Part shown: one piece after another, positions 32,927-40,705 of the stretch | How positions within the stretch are numbered: the stretch's first letter is position 1 | How the letters are laid out: every line of letters starts with the position of its first letter | Assembly: GCF_009192765.1 (NCBI RefSeq) | Contig: NZ_VOHQ01000002.1 | Coordinates: forward strand, 186,001-250,000 | Direction: 5' to 3' | DNA: 64,000 nucleotides | Source: Agriterribacter humi | Lineage (GTDB): Bacteria > Bacteroidota > Bacteroidia > Chitinophagales > Chitinophagaceae | Position numbers and translations under genes: made by a program | Notes under the pieces: model-generated | What the model saw: only the letters and a program-made list of their open reading frames with translations | Databases searched by the model: none | Told to the model about the DNA's origin: nothing

Positions 32927-33555
32927 ATGACAAACATTCTTTACACAGTTGCAATAGACAATGACGGAAACCTTATTAAAGCAAATGATGCAGAAAAGGA
33001 TAACGATTTTTTCTGTCCGGTTTGCAAGACGGACTTAATTCTTCGAAAAAGTGGTAAAACAGGTAAAGGAACAAAGCGACCTCATTTTTCTCATCGTAAA
33101 TTGACACCAAATTGTATACCGGAGACGGCTTTACACTGCTCTTATAAAAACCTGCCTGCAAAGAAAATTGAACATTACCTAAATTCCAAGATGCCGCTTA
33201 CAATTTCCTGGCATTGCAATTTTTGTGGCGAAAACCATTCGGGAAACCTGCTCAAAAAGATAAAGGCAGTTAATGTGGAACAAAATTTGATAGTTTGCCA
33301 ACCAGACATTGCTTTAATTGACAACAGTGAGAAAGTATTTGCAGTTATTGAGATTGTCGTAACACACAAAACCTGAAGCATCTGTTATGAACTTTTATAG
33401 CGACAACGGTATAATAGTAATTCAAATTAATCTCACTTCTGACCAAGACATGGAATAAATTAGAGAGCAAAAATATTTATCCCTGTTCCGTAAGCATTTG
33501 TTACAATCCCAAGTGTAATTCTTGTGGACAATTCCAACAAAATAAAAAAATATAA
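32927..33555 (+). pseudogene. CoiA-like competence/nuclease gene with two frameshifts
   Basis: The first 149 codons (to a TGA at 33374) encode a CoiA-like protein: a zinc-finger-like FFCPVCKTDLILRKSG followed by RPHFSHR, then ALHCSYKNLPAKKIEHYLNS and a nuclease core PDIALIDNSEKVFAVIEIVV. Past the stop, one extra A in the run at 33368-33371 restores family sequence (PEASVMNFYSDNGIIVIQIN), and a second extra base near 33456 restores the Cys-rich end (KLESKNIYPCSV, CYNPKCNSCGQFQQNKKI) up to the TAA at 33553-33555. Intact it would be about 208 residues. Both lesions are single-base insertions, one of them in an A-run, so they may be genuine inactivation or sequencing error. Confidence 0.78.
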
Positions 33556-33673
33556 GTCGCGCAGGGGTCTTCATCGGGAGCCATGTGGCAGCCATGAGAC
33601 CCCCGCGCCGAACATGCGACGGGGTCTCACCCTACGCGCAATAATAGCCCGGCTGTGAAGACCCCATCGCGAC
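33556..33673. repeat. 118-bp nested palindrome, MITE-like
   Basis: GTCGCGcaGGGGTCTTCA at the left end is matched by TGAAGACCCCatCGCGAC at the right end. Inside, TGAGACCCC pairs with GGGGTCTCA. It begins directly after the restored stop of the CoiA-like gene. A shortened half copy lies at 30855-30876 and a related palindrome at 3307-3366. Confidence 0.7.
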
Positions 33674-33829
33674 AATTTAAGTTGAAATAGGTGTACGAAG
33701 TATTGGTTTGGTACGCTGTGTGAAGTCTCCGTACTTCGTACTGCTATGTTCTTACCGGACTCTGTCCGGAAAACACTGACAACAATTGTATAGTGTGATA
33801 GAACAACCGCGATGCAACGTATCTAAATG

Positions 33830-34507
33830 TCATCCCTCTATACCAAAAGCACGGTTAAGCGACCATATCACATCTTCCGGCCGCCTGGCGCTTGCAATAA
33901 ATTTTCTTAATGGTTCTACTATTTTGGGATACTCATCTATAAAAGCAATGCCGGGTATTTCTGTAAGATCAAAATTACGCATGCGTTGTAAAAATCCCTC
34001 TTTGTTGCTTCCGGAAAAGCGGATATATTTTGCTGATGTAATGATGATCTCTGTAAGTTCATTCATGGTATGGGCATACAAATTCAATTGCAAAGCACAA
34101 TCCTGTGTCAGTTCCTGCCTGTAAGGCGAGATCTTTTGCAGAACGGTGGCCTGCGGAAAGTATTCCGTGGTTACTGTTTCATCTTCATTTAAACTGTATT
34201 CGCAGCATATTTCTTCCGGCAGCAGGTTTAACAGCGCCAGCATTAAATTCCATAGGTTTGAGTTGTTGATGTTGATCTCTGCCTGGAAAGTATAAGAAAG
34301 CTGGCGTATAGTATTGGGTGTTATTTTGTACCCTTCTGTTATCTGCGCTTTTTTTCTTTTAAGCAACAGTTCTTCTATATCCGGCCGGTGAGGCATTTCT
34401 CCGGGAAGCGGAATGCGCACGGTAACAGGTAATTCTAACATGGGGTAAAGATAAGAAACGGTATAGCTGCCGTACAGGATTTTATTTTGCTGCAAAGTTA
34501 TTTGCAT
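33830..34507 (-). CDS. hypothetical protein, 225 aa
   Basis: A soluble protein that I do not recognise. I start at the ATG at 34507 (MQITLQQNKILYGSYTVSYL), because the frame upstream (to 34579) reads as unlikely protein. The N-terminal part includes LPVTVRIPLPGEMPHRPDIEELLLKRK (about 25-50) and may be a beta domain with a basic loop. The C-terminal 100 residues look helical (CALQLNLYAHTMNELTEIII, then KYPKIVEPLRKFIASARRPE-like text). No signal peptide, membrane helix or catalytic motif is visible. It stands alone between the CoiA pseudogene region and the glycan cluster. Composition fits its neighbours, which supports it as a real gene. Confidence 0.5.
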   Translation of the reverse strand: MQITLQQNKILYGSYTVSYLYPMLELPVTVRIPLPGEMPHRPDIEELLLKRKKAQITEGYKITPNTIRQLSYTFQAEININNSNLWNLMLALLNLLPEEICCEYSLNEDETVTTEYFPQATVLQKISPYRQELTQDCALQLNLYAHTMNELTEIIITSAKYIRFSGSNKEGFLQRMRNFDLTEIPGIAFIDEYPKIVEPLRKFIASARRPEDVIWSLNRAFGIEG

Positions 34508-34691
34508 TGAGCCGGGCTGCGTAAACAATAGGAGAAAGCAAAAGGGGTGCATTTCAAATCCGGAATTGCTACTCACCATTCAATCTTAATCTTCAGGCAA
34601 AGTAGCTATCCTACGAACTACTAAAAAATGAAAAAGCAGCAGTGAAGTGAAGCTGAAACTACAGTACCGCAAAAGCTCCATCAAGGCCCTT

Positions 34692-34731
34692 CCCGAAATC
34701 GTGCTGTATAATGATTTCGGGCGGCTTTTTT
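34692..34731 (+). terminator. orphan rho-independent terminator
   Basis: CCCGAAATC (34692-34700) pairs with GATTTCGGG (34713-34721), followed by CGGC and TTTTTT. No plus-strand coding gene lies within 1.1 kb upstream. Confidence 0.65.
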
Positions 34732-34832
34732 GGTTACTTTTTTTCCGCAAAAAAAGTGACAAAAAAAACCAAATAAAACCTGTCCGTAGCGGATACAGAC
34801 GCTTTGTGCCACGCTAAGGCGGGCAGGTTGCC
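34730..34832. repeat. palindrome-headed dispersed element, copy 2
   Basis: TTGGTTACTTTTTTT pairs with AAAAAAAGTgacAAAAAAAACCAA (34730-34772). GCCACGCTAAGG and GCGGGCAGGTTGCC follow, as in copy 1 at 12370-12494. Confidence 0.55.
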
Positions 34833-34891
34833 AAATTACTCTTCATGTCATTTTCAAAGCGCTTAATCCCGCTTGAATTATAAAATGTTAT

Positions 34892-37189
34892 TTACATGGA
34901 GCCCAACTGTGAGCGTATAAATTCGCAGTTGATCACTTTCTCTATTAAATCCTGCGGTACATAATAATACTGGTTGGAAGCTTCAAACCCGATGCGGGAA
35001 TCGGATTGCGTGATTTCAAAGAGTGCTTTGGCTAATATCATTTCATTGTTTAGAATGCTATTGATCGCTGTAATCTGAATTTGTTTTTCGGCAGGCGTTA
35101 AATGATGCTTTTGTATACTATCCCTGGCCATAACAAACCTCACCTGGTTGGCCACCGATGCAAAATGGAGCCAGGCAGCTTTGGCTATACCAAAGTCTTC
35201 TTTTGCAATGGTCTGCTTGCCGGGTGCTGCAAGCTGTATCACTTTTTCAAAGTGGCCGAGTCCTTCCTTCCATCCGGTGGCTACTTTATCAAACTGTTCT
35301 GCAAATACTGTTGCGGGATAAATGCTTCGCCAACCTTTAAGATCATCATACGGAAAGCCTACCATCGTTGATGCGTACCCGGTAGGTTCAGCAAACAATA
35401 AGTTAGCCGGGCCGTATTGCTGTGGCGCATTGTATACCACGCCGCCATTATAAGGAAATTCCCGGAAAGCTTTGCTGAATGCAGTCCAGGCTTGCCGGGC
35501 AAAAGGTGCGGCCGTTGTTCCGTAACGCTGCACGGCCAATGCATTAAGCACCGTTTCGGGCTTAGCAGCAGGATCTTCAGCAAAAGCCTGTGCTATTTCG
35601 AGGTTGGGTGAGGGATAGCCGCCCAGCGACCAGCTCAGCATAAGTCCGTCGGTATCCATTTTGGCAAGATTGGAAGCATGTTCGGCAATAAGATCAGAAA
35701 CCGGCAACCAGGGCACGGCGGATAGTTCCCAGGTATTGTTGAACTGCACTTTAGCCACCGTCTTTAAACCGGCCTGCTTTGCCAGCGCCCAATGCCTTGC
35801 AGCACGGGGGCCGGGGCCTACTGTGGAGATAGAATATTCGCCCACCTGTGAAGCGATGCCTCCCCGTTCAATAGGTTTTGCCCATTCACTCACAGACATT
35901 AACCATACCGACTTTGGCAATTTTGCAATAACATCAGGCGCATCACCATGCCCGTGCCACCCCCAGTCCCATGCAATAACTTTGGCATTGGGATTGCCTG
36001 CATGCACCCCGTTGTCAATGGCTTCATTAACCCCGGCGATAATATCCGCATAGTCGCGCTGGCTGCAGCGAGGACAGCCTTTCTGGTTGCCATGTGAGGC
36101 ACAATTGGTGAAATTTTCAGATGCAGTAATGGTAAATACACCGCCCAGCTCAGGCACCTGTGTAAAAACGTGGGCAAGCGAATGGCTGATCCAGTTGAGC
36201 ACTTTTTCATCGCTGGTGCACATGGCGGCAAAAGCGCCTTCCTGCGTACCCATCATCTCCTGCCGGTTTTTGAAAAAGGATAAAGGCATAGCCCTGGGTT
36301 CATTCATATACAGGTAAACCGAAATACCGTATTGTTTTGCTCTTTGGGCAATACGCCGCAGGTTAGCAATACGTATACGGTGTCCTTCACCAAATTCAGG
36401 GAAATCATTTCCACCGGGAGCCAGTTGGTTGAGTACAACGTGCATCCATATTCCATTGACTCCTTTGGCGGCTAACCGCGAAAGCAATCCATCGGGATAG
36501 GGATCATGAAGTGTATCAATTAAAGGATCGCCGAAAATGCCAAAATAAGAATAGATAAACCGTAGCCCATTTTTATTTGAAATCTGGTTCATTTCGTTTT
36601 TTGGAAAACCATCCGTTGATTGCAGATCCTTTACAAAAGCAAACCGGGGCACGGTTGGCCGGGCGAGGGAAGCTTTAAAATGTTTTTGCACCAATTGTTT
36701 GATCTGCTTTGCCCGTGCCAGTGTTTTGTTATCGGGTTTTATATATATGATCTTTGAACATTTTGGTTTAAGGTTGCCTAATTTAACGAACAGGAAATCA
36801 TCTTCCTTCAGCGCAAATTCCAGTTCATCGGCCGTCATATCCAGCAGGGTTAGCAACTGATCGTAGGGAAGCAGGTGCCAGTTCCTTCGTATCACGGTAA
36901 TGTATATCCTCTTCTTAAAATCGGGCGAAACAGATGCTGCAGGTGGTAAGCCCATAGATCCGGCAATAGCAATAATGTCTTTTGTTTGGCATCCTATGGT
37001 TTGGGCAATACGCGCAGGTTCCACGAGGTTCCAGTTGCGCCATACCAGCGCATATACGCGGTTGGGGAAGTGTTTAAATTCAATAGCCGGCGGGTGAGTG
37101 CCAACAGGAAGCTGTTCCTGTGCAGGTAACCCGGTATATGTTATAATGGTTAAAAAGAATAGCGGAATGAAAACTTTGATCATGACCAT
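34892..37189 (-). CDS. large secreted TIM-barrel protein, probable unclassified glycoside hydrolase
   Basis: A protein of about 765 residues with an N-terminal signal (MIKVFIPLFFLTIITYTGLPAQ). The ATG choice is uncertain; 37189 and 37183 both give a signal. The first 180 residues are a separate domain. The core (about 215-560) reads as a (beta/alpha)8 barrel: RFIYSYFGIFGDPL, AAKGVNGIWMHVVLNQLAPG, RAKQYGISVYLYMNEPRAMP, GGVFTITASENFTNCASHGN, NAKVIAWDWGWHGHGDAP and TDGLMLSWSLGGYPSPN. Acidic residues in MNEP, ASENF and WDWGW are placed as in retaining or inverting glycosidases. A HGNQKGCPRCSQRDY stretch may bind a metal. I cannot assign it to a numbered family. It lies at the left edge of the glycan region. 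Confidence 0.6.
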   Translation of the reverse strand: MVMIKVFIPLFFLTIITYTGLPAQEQLPVGTHPPAIEFKHFPNRVYALVWRNWNLVEPARIAQTIGCQTKDIIAIAGSMGLPPAASVSPDFKKRIYITVIRRNWHLLPYDQLLTLLDMTADELEFALKEDDFLFVKLGNLKPKCSKIIYIKPDNKTLARAKQIKQLVQKHFKASLARPTVPRFAFVKDLQSTDGFPKNEMNQISNKNGLRFIYSYFGIFGDPLIDTLHDPYPDGLLSRLAAKGVNGIWMHVVLNQLAPGGNDFPEFGEGHRIRIANLRRIAQRAKQYGISVYLYMNEPRAMPLSFFKNRQEMMGTQEGAFAAMCTSDEKVLNWISHSLAHVFTQVPELGGVFTITASENFTNCASHGNQKGCPRCSQRDYADIIAGVNEAIDNGVHAGNPNAKVIAWDWGWHGHGDAPDVIAKLPKSVWLMSVSEWAKPIERGGIASQVGEYSISTVGPGPRAARHWALAKQAGLKTVAKVQFNNTWELSAVPWLPVSDLIAEHASNLAKMDTDGLMLSWSLGGYPSPNLEIAQAFAEDPAAKPETVLNALAVQRYGTTAAPFARQAWTAFSKAFREFPYNGGVVYNAPQQYGPANLLFAEPTGYASTMVGFPYDDLKGWRSIYPATVFAEQFDKVATGWKEGLGHFEKVIQLAAPGKQTIAKEDFGIAKAAWLHFASVANQVRFVMARDSIQKHHLTPAEKQIQITAINSILNNEMILAKALFEITQSDSRIGFEASNQYYYVPQDLIEKVINCEFIRSQLGSM

Positions 37190-37340
37190 TTGTATTTGAA
37201 TAATATTGCCCACAAGCTTAGTGCCTTTTTTAAAAAGGTATTGACGATGGTAAAAATAAGAATTAAAGACAGACTGGCATGACGGCAGGGTGCATTTACC
37301 TTCGGTGAGAAAAGTTCAAATTGTCGTTTCCATTTTGCGA

Positions 37341-37400
37341 CCGTGGCCAGTGGAACACCGGCCACGGCGGACTGCCCTGGCTGGTGGAGACACCAGCCAG
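37341..37400. repeat. paired hairpins with variable stems around GGTG/CACC
   Basis: CCGTGGCCaGTGgaaCACcGGCCACGG (27 bases, cited in parts: CCGTGGCC and GGCCACGG) is followed by CTGGCTGGTG-gaga-CACCAGCCAG. A relative at 4904-4923 reads GGGCGGTG-tcct-CACCGCCC. The stem sequence changes while pairing is kept. Confidence 0.6.
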
Positions 37401-37430
37401 CAACAATTATATATACCCCATGCAGAAAAT

Positions 37431-37466
37431 GCCGCAGATGCGCAGATTAATCTGCGTATCTGCGGC
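37431..37466. repeat. GCCGCAGATGCGCAGATT palindrome
   Basis: A near-perfect palindrome whose left arm is GCCGCAGATGCGCAGATT and right arm AATCTGCGTATCTGCGGC. The left arm is identical to 27451-27468. It is followed by TAAAAAAG and lies downstream of the esterase-upstream gap, not at a terminator position. Confidence 0.65.
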
Positions 37467-37541
37467 TAAAAAAGACAGGGTATATTCCCAGCTCGGCTAA
37501 TTTGAAATGCACCCGATGACAGTATCTGCGGTAAAATAAAA

Positions 37542-39557
37542 TTATTTTATCAGCAATTCCAGTTCACGTTCAACGGTATTGCTGTTCTCATCCTTTGCTT
37601 CCACTGTAAAACAATAAGAGCCTTTAGTCGTTGCCAGTCCACTTATTATTCCGTTGGAGGATAATTGAATGCCGCTGGGTATTTTACCTTTTTTTAATTT
37701 CCAGGCAATTTCCCCTTTACCATACAGTGAGGTTAATTGTTCTTCATAATAGTTTTTTGCAAGCCCGGCACTAAGGATGGTTGTATTAATTTCCGGGTCG
37801 GTTTGCATGGGAATAAGCGGCGCTATCAATACAAAATAATTGGTATTTACGCCATTCCTTTTTTCATCAGCAGCAGGCAGTGTTATTTTGCCTTTTGGAA
37901 ATGTTTTGTAATAAAGGTCATAATAAAAATACTGTGCTGCTATTTGGGATGAGGGCTGCTTCTTAAATTGTTTCAGCCATTGTGGTATGGTGGAGGTATA
38001 AAGGTTGTCCAGTTTTTCGTAAGCAACATAAACCATGGCATCTTCATCTGTAAAAAAGCTAAGATAATTTTCCGCGCTGCGGGCTGTATCCCTGTTGTTA
38101 CCCGCTATATAGGTTAACCCTTCGTAAGCGCCTGTTTCACTAAAGTTGATTTCATCGTCGTACCGGTTGAAAAAAGGCAATCCTCCCTTCTTCATTTTTG
38201 AAACGGGGAAAACAACACCTGAATCGTTTACAGCACGGGTAACGATAACTTCGCCCGGTCGCTTATCCAGCACATTTAAGGTATATTTAAAAACAGATGA
38301 ATCACCATCTTCATCCTTTGCACAAATCAAAAAATTGTATTCTTCTTTAATTACCGGAATACCTTTCATTAGTCCGGCAGGCGACAGCGATAAGCCATCG
38401 GGTAAAGTACTGCCATTCTTTAAAGCGTATTGTATTGCACCATTGCCATTTGCCGCAAGTTGTTTTGTATACAATGCACCCGGCCTGGCGTAAGGTAGTT
38501 GTGTGGTGATAATGGTTACGGGGATATTCGTTTTAATGATGGTTGTAGCTGTGCTTGTCTTTCCTTTGTTATCGTAAGCTGTCGCTTCTACCAGGTTATC
38601 TCCCTCATGCGGAATAAAGTTGAATGAAAATGGTAGCCCCTGTAATTTTTTAAAAGGCTGTTTGTTGATATGTATTTCTATTTTGCTGATGCTTCCATCG
38701 GGATCATTGGCACCCACATTCACTTTTATCGCAGTGCCTTTTTTTACGGTTGCCTTCCATTGGGGAGCGGTAAACCAAACATGAGGGTACAGGTTGCCAT
38801 CGTTGATTTTAGCATAAGCCCAGTCGGTTAAATTTTGTGTACTCGCTGCTATCCATTGTACCCCATGCCCGATGCCTTTAAAATCACTAAAGCGGGGGTT
38901 AATACCCGTTACCCATGAAAATCCCGTGTCTTCAACAGCCCCGTTCAGCTTTCTCATTTCCGCAACTTGCTTAGGCATGTTTCGCGAATACCAGTCCGTT
39001 TCTCCGCGGTTGATCCAGATAGGCACATCTTTTACTTTTTCAAGATCGCCTTTCATTTCCATACCCATTATTATAGCTGCTGCAAAATAACGTGGGTACC
39101 GGCTAATGAATTTAAAAGTACCATCGCCACCCATAGAAAATCCGCAAACATATATGCGTTGCGGATCGGCCTGGTTTGTCTCTATAAGATCATCCATTAC
39201 TTTTTTCAGATTGCCAAAGTGGCGTTCCCAGCCCCTTGAAGTTGCCGGCACAATAATATAAGTGGGAATTTTTTGTGTATTGGCGCCAAAGTTATGCCAC
39301 ATACGGGCAGGAGGGTCAACGGCATTGCGCAGGGAAGCATGCTCATCCACACCGCAACAACCATGCATGAACAGCGCCACGGGGTATTGCTTACCGGGTT
39401 GTATACCCGAAGGGGTGTACAGATAATATTCTGTAGAATCCTGCCTGTGCCAGCTCCATTGCGGGAAACCCTTGTAATCAATTTGGGCAAAAGATGCGGT
39501 GATGGATATAAGAACAATAGCAATGATAAGGATCAGAGGACGAAGGCCGTTGTGCAT
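37542..39557 (-). CDS. secreted multidomain esterase (CE1-like) with Ig-like domains
   Basis: A 671-residue extracellular protein. It starts with a signal peptide (LILIIAIVLISITASFAQ). Residues about 25-265 are an alpha/beta hydrolase of the feruloyl/acetyl-xylan esterase (CE1) or PHB-depolymerase type: YPVALFMHGCCGVDEHAS is the oxyanion region, CGFSMGGDGTF carries the nucleophile Ser, WINRGETDWYS the Asp region and FKGIGHGVQW the His. A beta domain resembling a bacterial Ig repeat follows (ATVKKGTAIKVNVGANDPDG). Two putative-Ig 'He-PIG' repeats (LPDGLSLSPAGLMKGIPV near 370 and IPSGIQLSSNGIISGLAT near 640) frame a central DUF of unknown type. It belongs to the glycan cluster and would remove ester groups from polysaccharides. 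Confidence 0.82.
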   Translation of the reverse strand: MHNGLRPLILIIAIVLISITASFAQIDYKGFPQWSWHRQDSTEYYLYTPSGIQPGKQYPVALFMHGCCGVDEHASLRNAVDPPARMWHNFGANTQKIPTYIIVPATSRGWERHFGNLKKVMDDLIETNQADPQRIYVCGFSMGGDGTFKFISRYPRYFAAAIIMGMEMKGDLEKVKDVPIWINRGETDWYSRNMPKQVAEMRKLNGAVEDTGFSWVTGINPRFSDFKGIGHGVQWIAASTQNLTDWAYAKINDGNLYPHVWFTAPQWKATVKKGTAIKVNVGANDPDGSISKIEIHINKQPFKKLQGLPFSFNFIPHEGDNLVEATAYDNKGKTSTATTIIKTNIPVTIITTQLPYARPGALYTKQLAANGNGAIQYALKNGSTLPDGLSLSPAGLMKGIPVIKEEYNFLICAKDEDGDSSVFKYTLNVLDKRPGEVIVTRAVNDSGVVFPVSKMKKGGLPFFNRYDDEINFSETGAYEGLTYIAGNNRDTARSAENYLSFFTDEDAMVYVAYEKLDNLYTSTIPQWLKQFKKQPSSQIAAQYFYYDLYYKTFPKGKITLPAADEKRNGVNTNYFVLIAPLIPMQTDPEINTTILSAGLAKNYYEEQLTSLYGKGEIAWKLKKGKIPSGIQLSSNGIISGLATTKGSYCFTVEAKDENSNTVERELELLIK

Positions 39558-39639
39558 GTTAGGTGTGTTAACAAAATGAATGAATCCGAAGCGGTTTTTC
39601 GCTTTCTAAATTAATCTTACCTGGTACGGTGTGTGTACT

Positions 39640-39654
39640 GTACTATGCTGTTGT
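39640..39654. promoter_or_regulatory. candidate operator, copy 1 (GTACTATGCTGTTGT)
   Basis: The 15-bp GTACTATGCTGTTGT lies in the divergent gap between the esterase and the ChbG deacetylase. It is preceded by GGTACG and followed by CCGGTTTAACT. The same parts occur in order at 49820-49851. It is a candidate binding site for the GntR-type regulator encoded at 49985. Confidence 0.5.
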
Positions 39655-39710
39655 AACGTTTTTTGCGATACCCGGTTTAACTAATTTACGTAGCTTCCGG
39701 TAAACTTTAT

Positions 39711-40562
39711 ATGCGAATGAAATATTACCTGATTGTTGCCTTTTTTTTATGCAATACAATAATGCTTTATGCACAGCAAAATCCTGCACGTTTGATCGTA
39801 CGTGGAGATGATATGGGGTTTTCGAACAGTGGTAACCTGGCTACTGTTAAAACCTATAAAGAAGGAATCGTGCGTTCTGTTGAAGTGCTGGTTCCTTCGC
39901 CGTGGTTTCCGGAGGCTGTTCAATTGCTGAAGGAAAATCCCGGCGTGGATGTGGGCATTCATCTTACATTAACCAGCGAGTGGGATAATGTTAAATGGAG
40001 ACCGTTATCAGATTGTCCCGGTCTTAGGGATGCCGATGGATATTTTTATCCCATGATATGGCCCAATAAGAATTATCCCAACCGGGCCTTGCTGCAAAAG
40101 AAGTGGACGATTGAAGATGTGGAAAAAGAATTCAGGGCGCAGATAGAACTGGCTATAAAAAAAATACCACGCATCAGTCATGTTTCGGGGCATATGGGTT
40201 GTACGCATATGAATGAGGAGGTAACAAAACTCACTAAAAAGCTGGCGAAGGAATATAACATTGATATTGATCTTTCAGAAAAAAATGTGAAGCCTGTTGG
40301 CTATAAAGGCCCCAGCAAAACAGCAGCAGAAAAGAAGAAAGCCTTTACTGCCATGCTGCAAACACTGGAACCCGGCAATACTTATTTATTTGTAGACCAT
40401 CCGGCTTTTGATACACCGGAAATGCGGGCGATACATCATATCGGTTATGAAGATGTAGCTGCAGACCGCCAGGGTGTGGTGGATATATGGACAGATGCTG
40501 CGATCATAGTATTGATTAAAAAATTAAACGTACAGCTTATCAGCTATAAAGATTTATTGTAG
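39711..40562 (+). CDS. secreted ChbG/YdjC-type carbohydrate deacetylase
   Basis: A 283-residue exported enzyme. The signal peptide is MRMKYYLIVAFFLCNTIMLYAQ. The catalytic domain has the D-D metal motif in RLIVRGDDMGFSNSGN (about 26-41), the substrate-side HLTLTSEWDN near 85, SHVSGHMGCTHM near 158 carrying two histidines, and LFVDHPAFDTPEM near 225. This is the YdjC/ChbG fold, which removes N-acetyl groups from chitooligosaccharides or related sugars. Export distinguishes it from the cytosolic E. coli protein. It is divergent from the esterase and convergent with SusD, inside the glycan region. Confidence 0.88.
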   Translation: MRMKYYLIVAFFLCNTIMLYAQQNPARLIVRGDDMGFSNSGNLATVKTYKEGIVRSVEVLVPSPWFPEAVQLLKENPGVDVGIHLTLTSEWDNVKWRPLSDCPGLRDADGYFYPMIWPNKNYPNRALLQKKWTIEDVEKEFRAQIELAIKKIPRISHVSGHMGCTHMNEEVTKLTKKLAKEYNIDIDLSEKNVKPVGYKGPSKTAAEKKKAFTAMLQTLEPGNTYLFVDHPAFDTPEMRAIHHIGYEDVAADRQGVVDIWTDAAIIVLIKKLNVQLISYKDLL

Positions 40563-40649
40563 CAAACCCGTTAATGCATTTTCAGCATCGTTACGTTTCC
40601 GAAGCTTATCCAACGAATACAGTAAAGGATATTGAGACAAAAGACATGG

Positions 40650-40680
40650 AAAAATAAACCCCTGAAAAGTCCAGGGGTTT
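40650..40680 (-). terminator. rho-independent terminator of the susCD operon
   Basis: AAACCCCTG / CAGGGGTTT forms a 9-bp stem with a 7-base loop; on the minus strand TTATTTTT follows. It lies 26 bases beyond the SusD stop and may also end the ChbG transcript from the other side. Confidence 0.8.
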
Positions 40681-40705
40681 ACACTACCAAAATCAAACTG
40701 CAAGT

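Larger units (their letters stand above)
34508..34891. other. intergenic region with orphan terminator and dispersed element
   Basis: It holds a terminator-like hairpin (34692-34731) with no plus-strand gene before it and the second copy of the 12370-type element (34730-34832). It could mark the end of a small RNA starting near 34600. Confidence 0.5.
37190..37541. other. intergenic region with hairpin repeats
   Basis: It contains two stems built on one plan, at 37341-37367 and 37377-37400, and a perfect 36-bp palindrome at 37431-37466. No gene. Confidence 0.55.
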
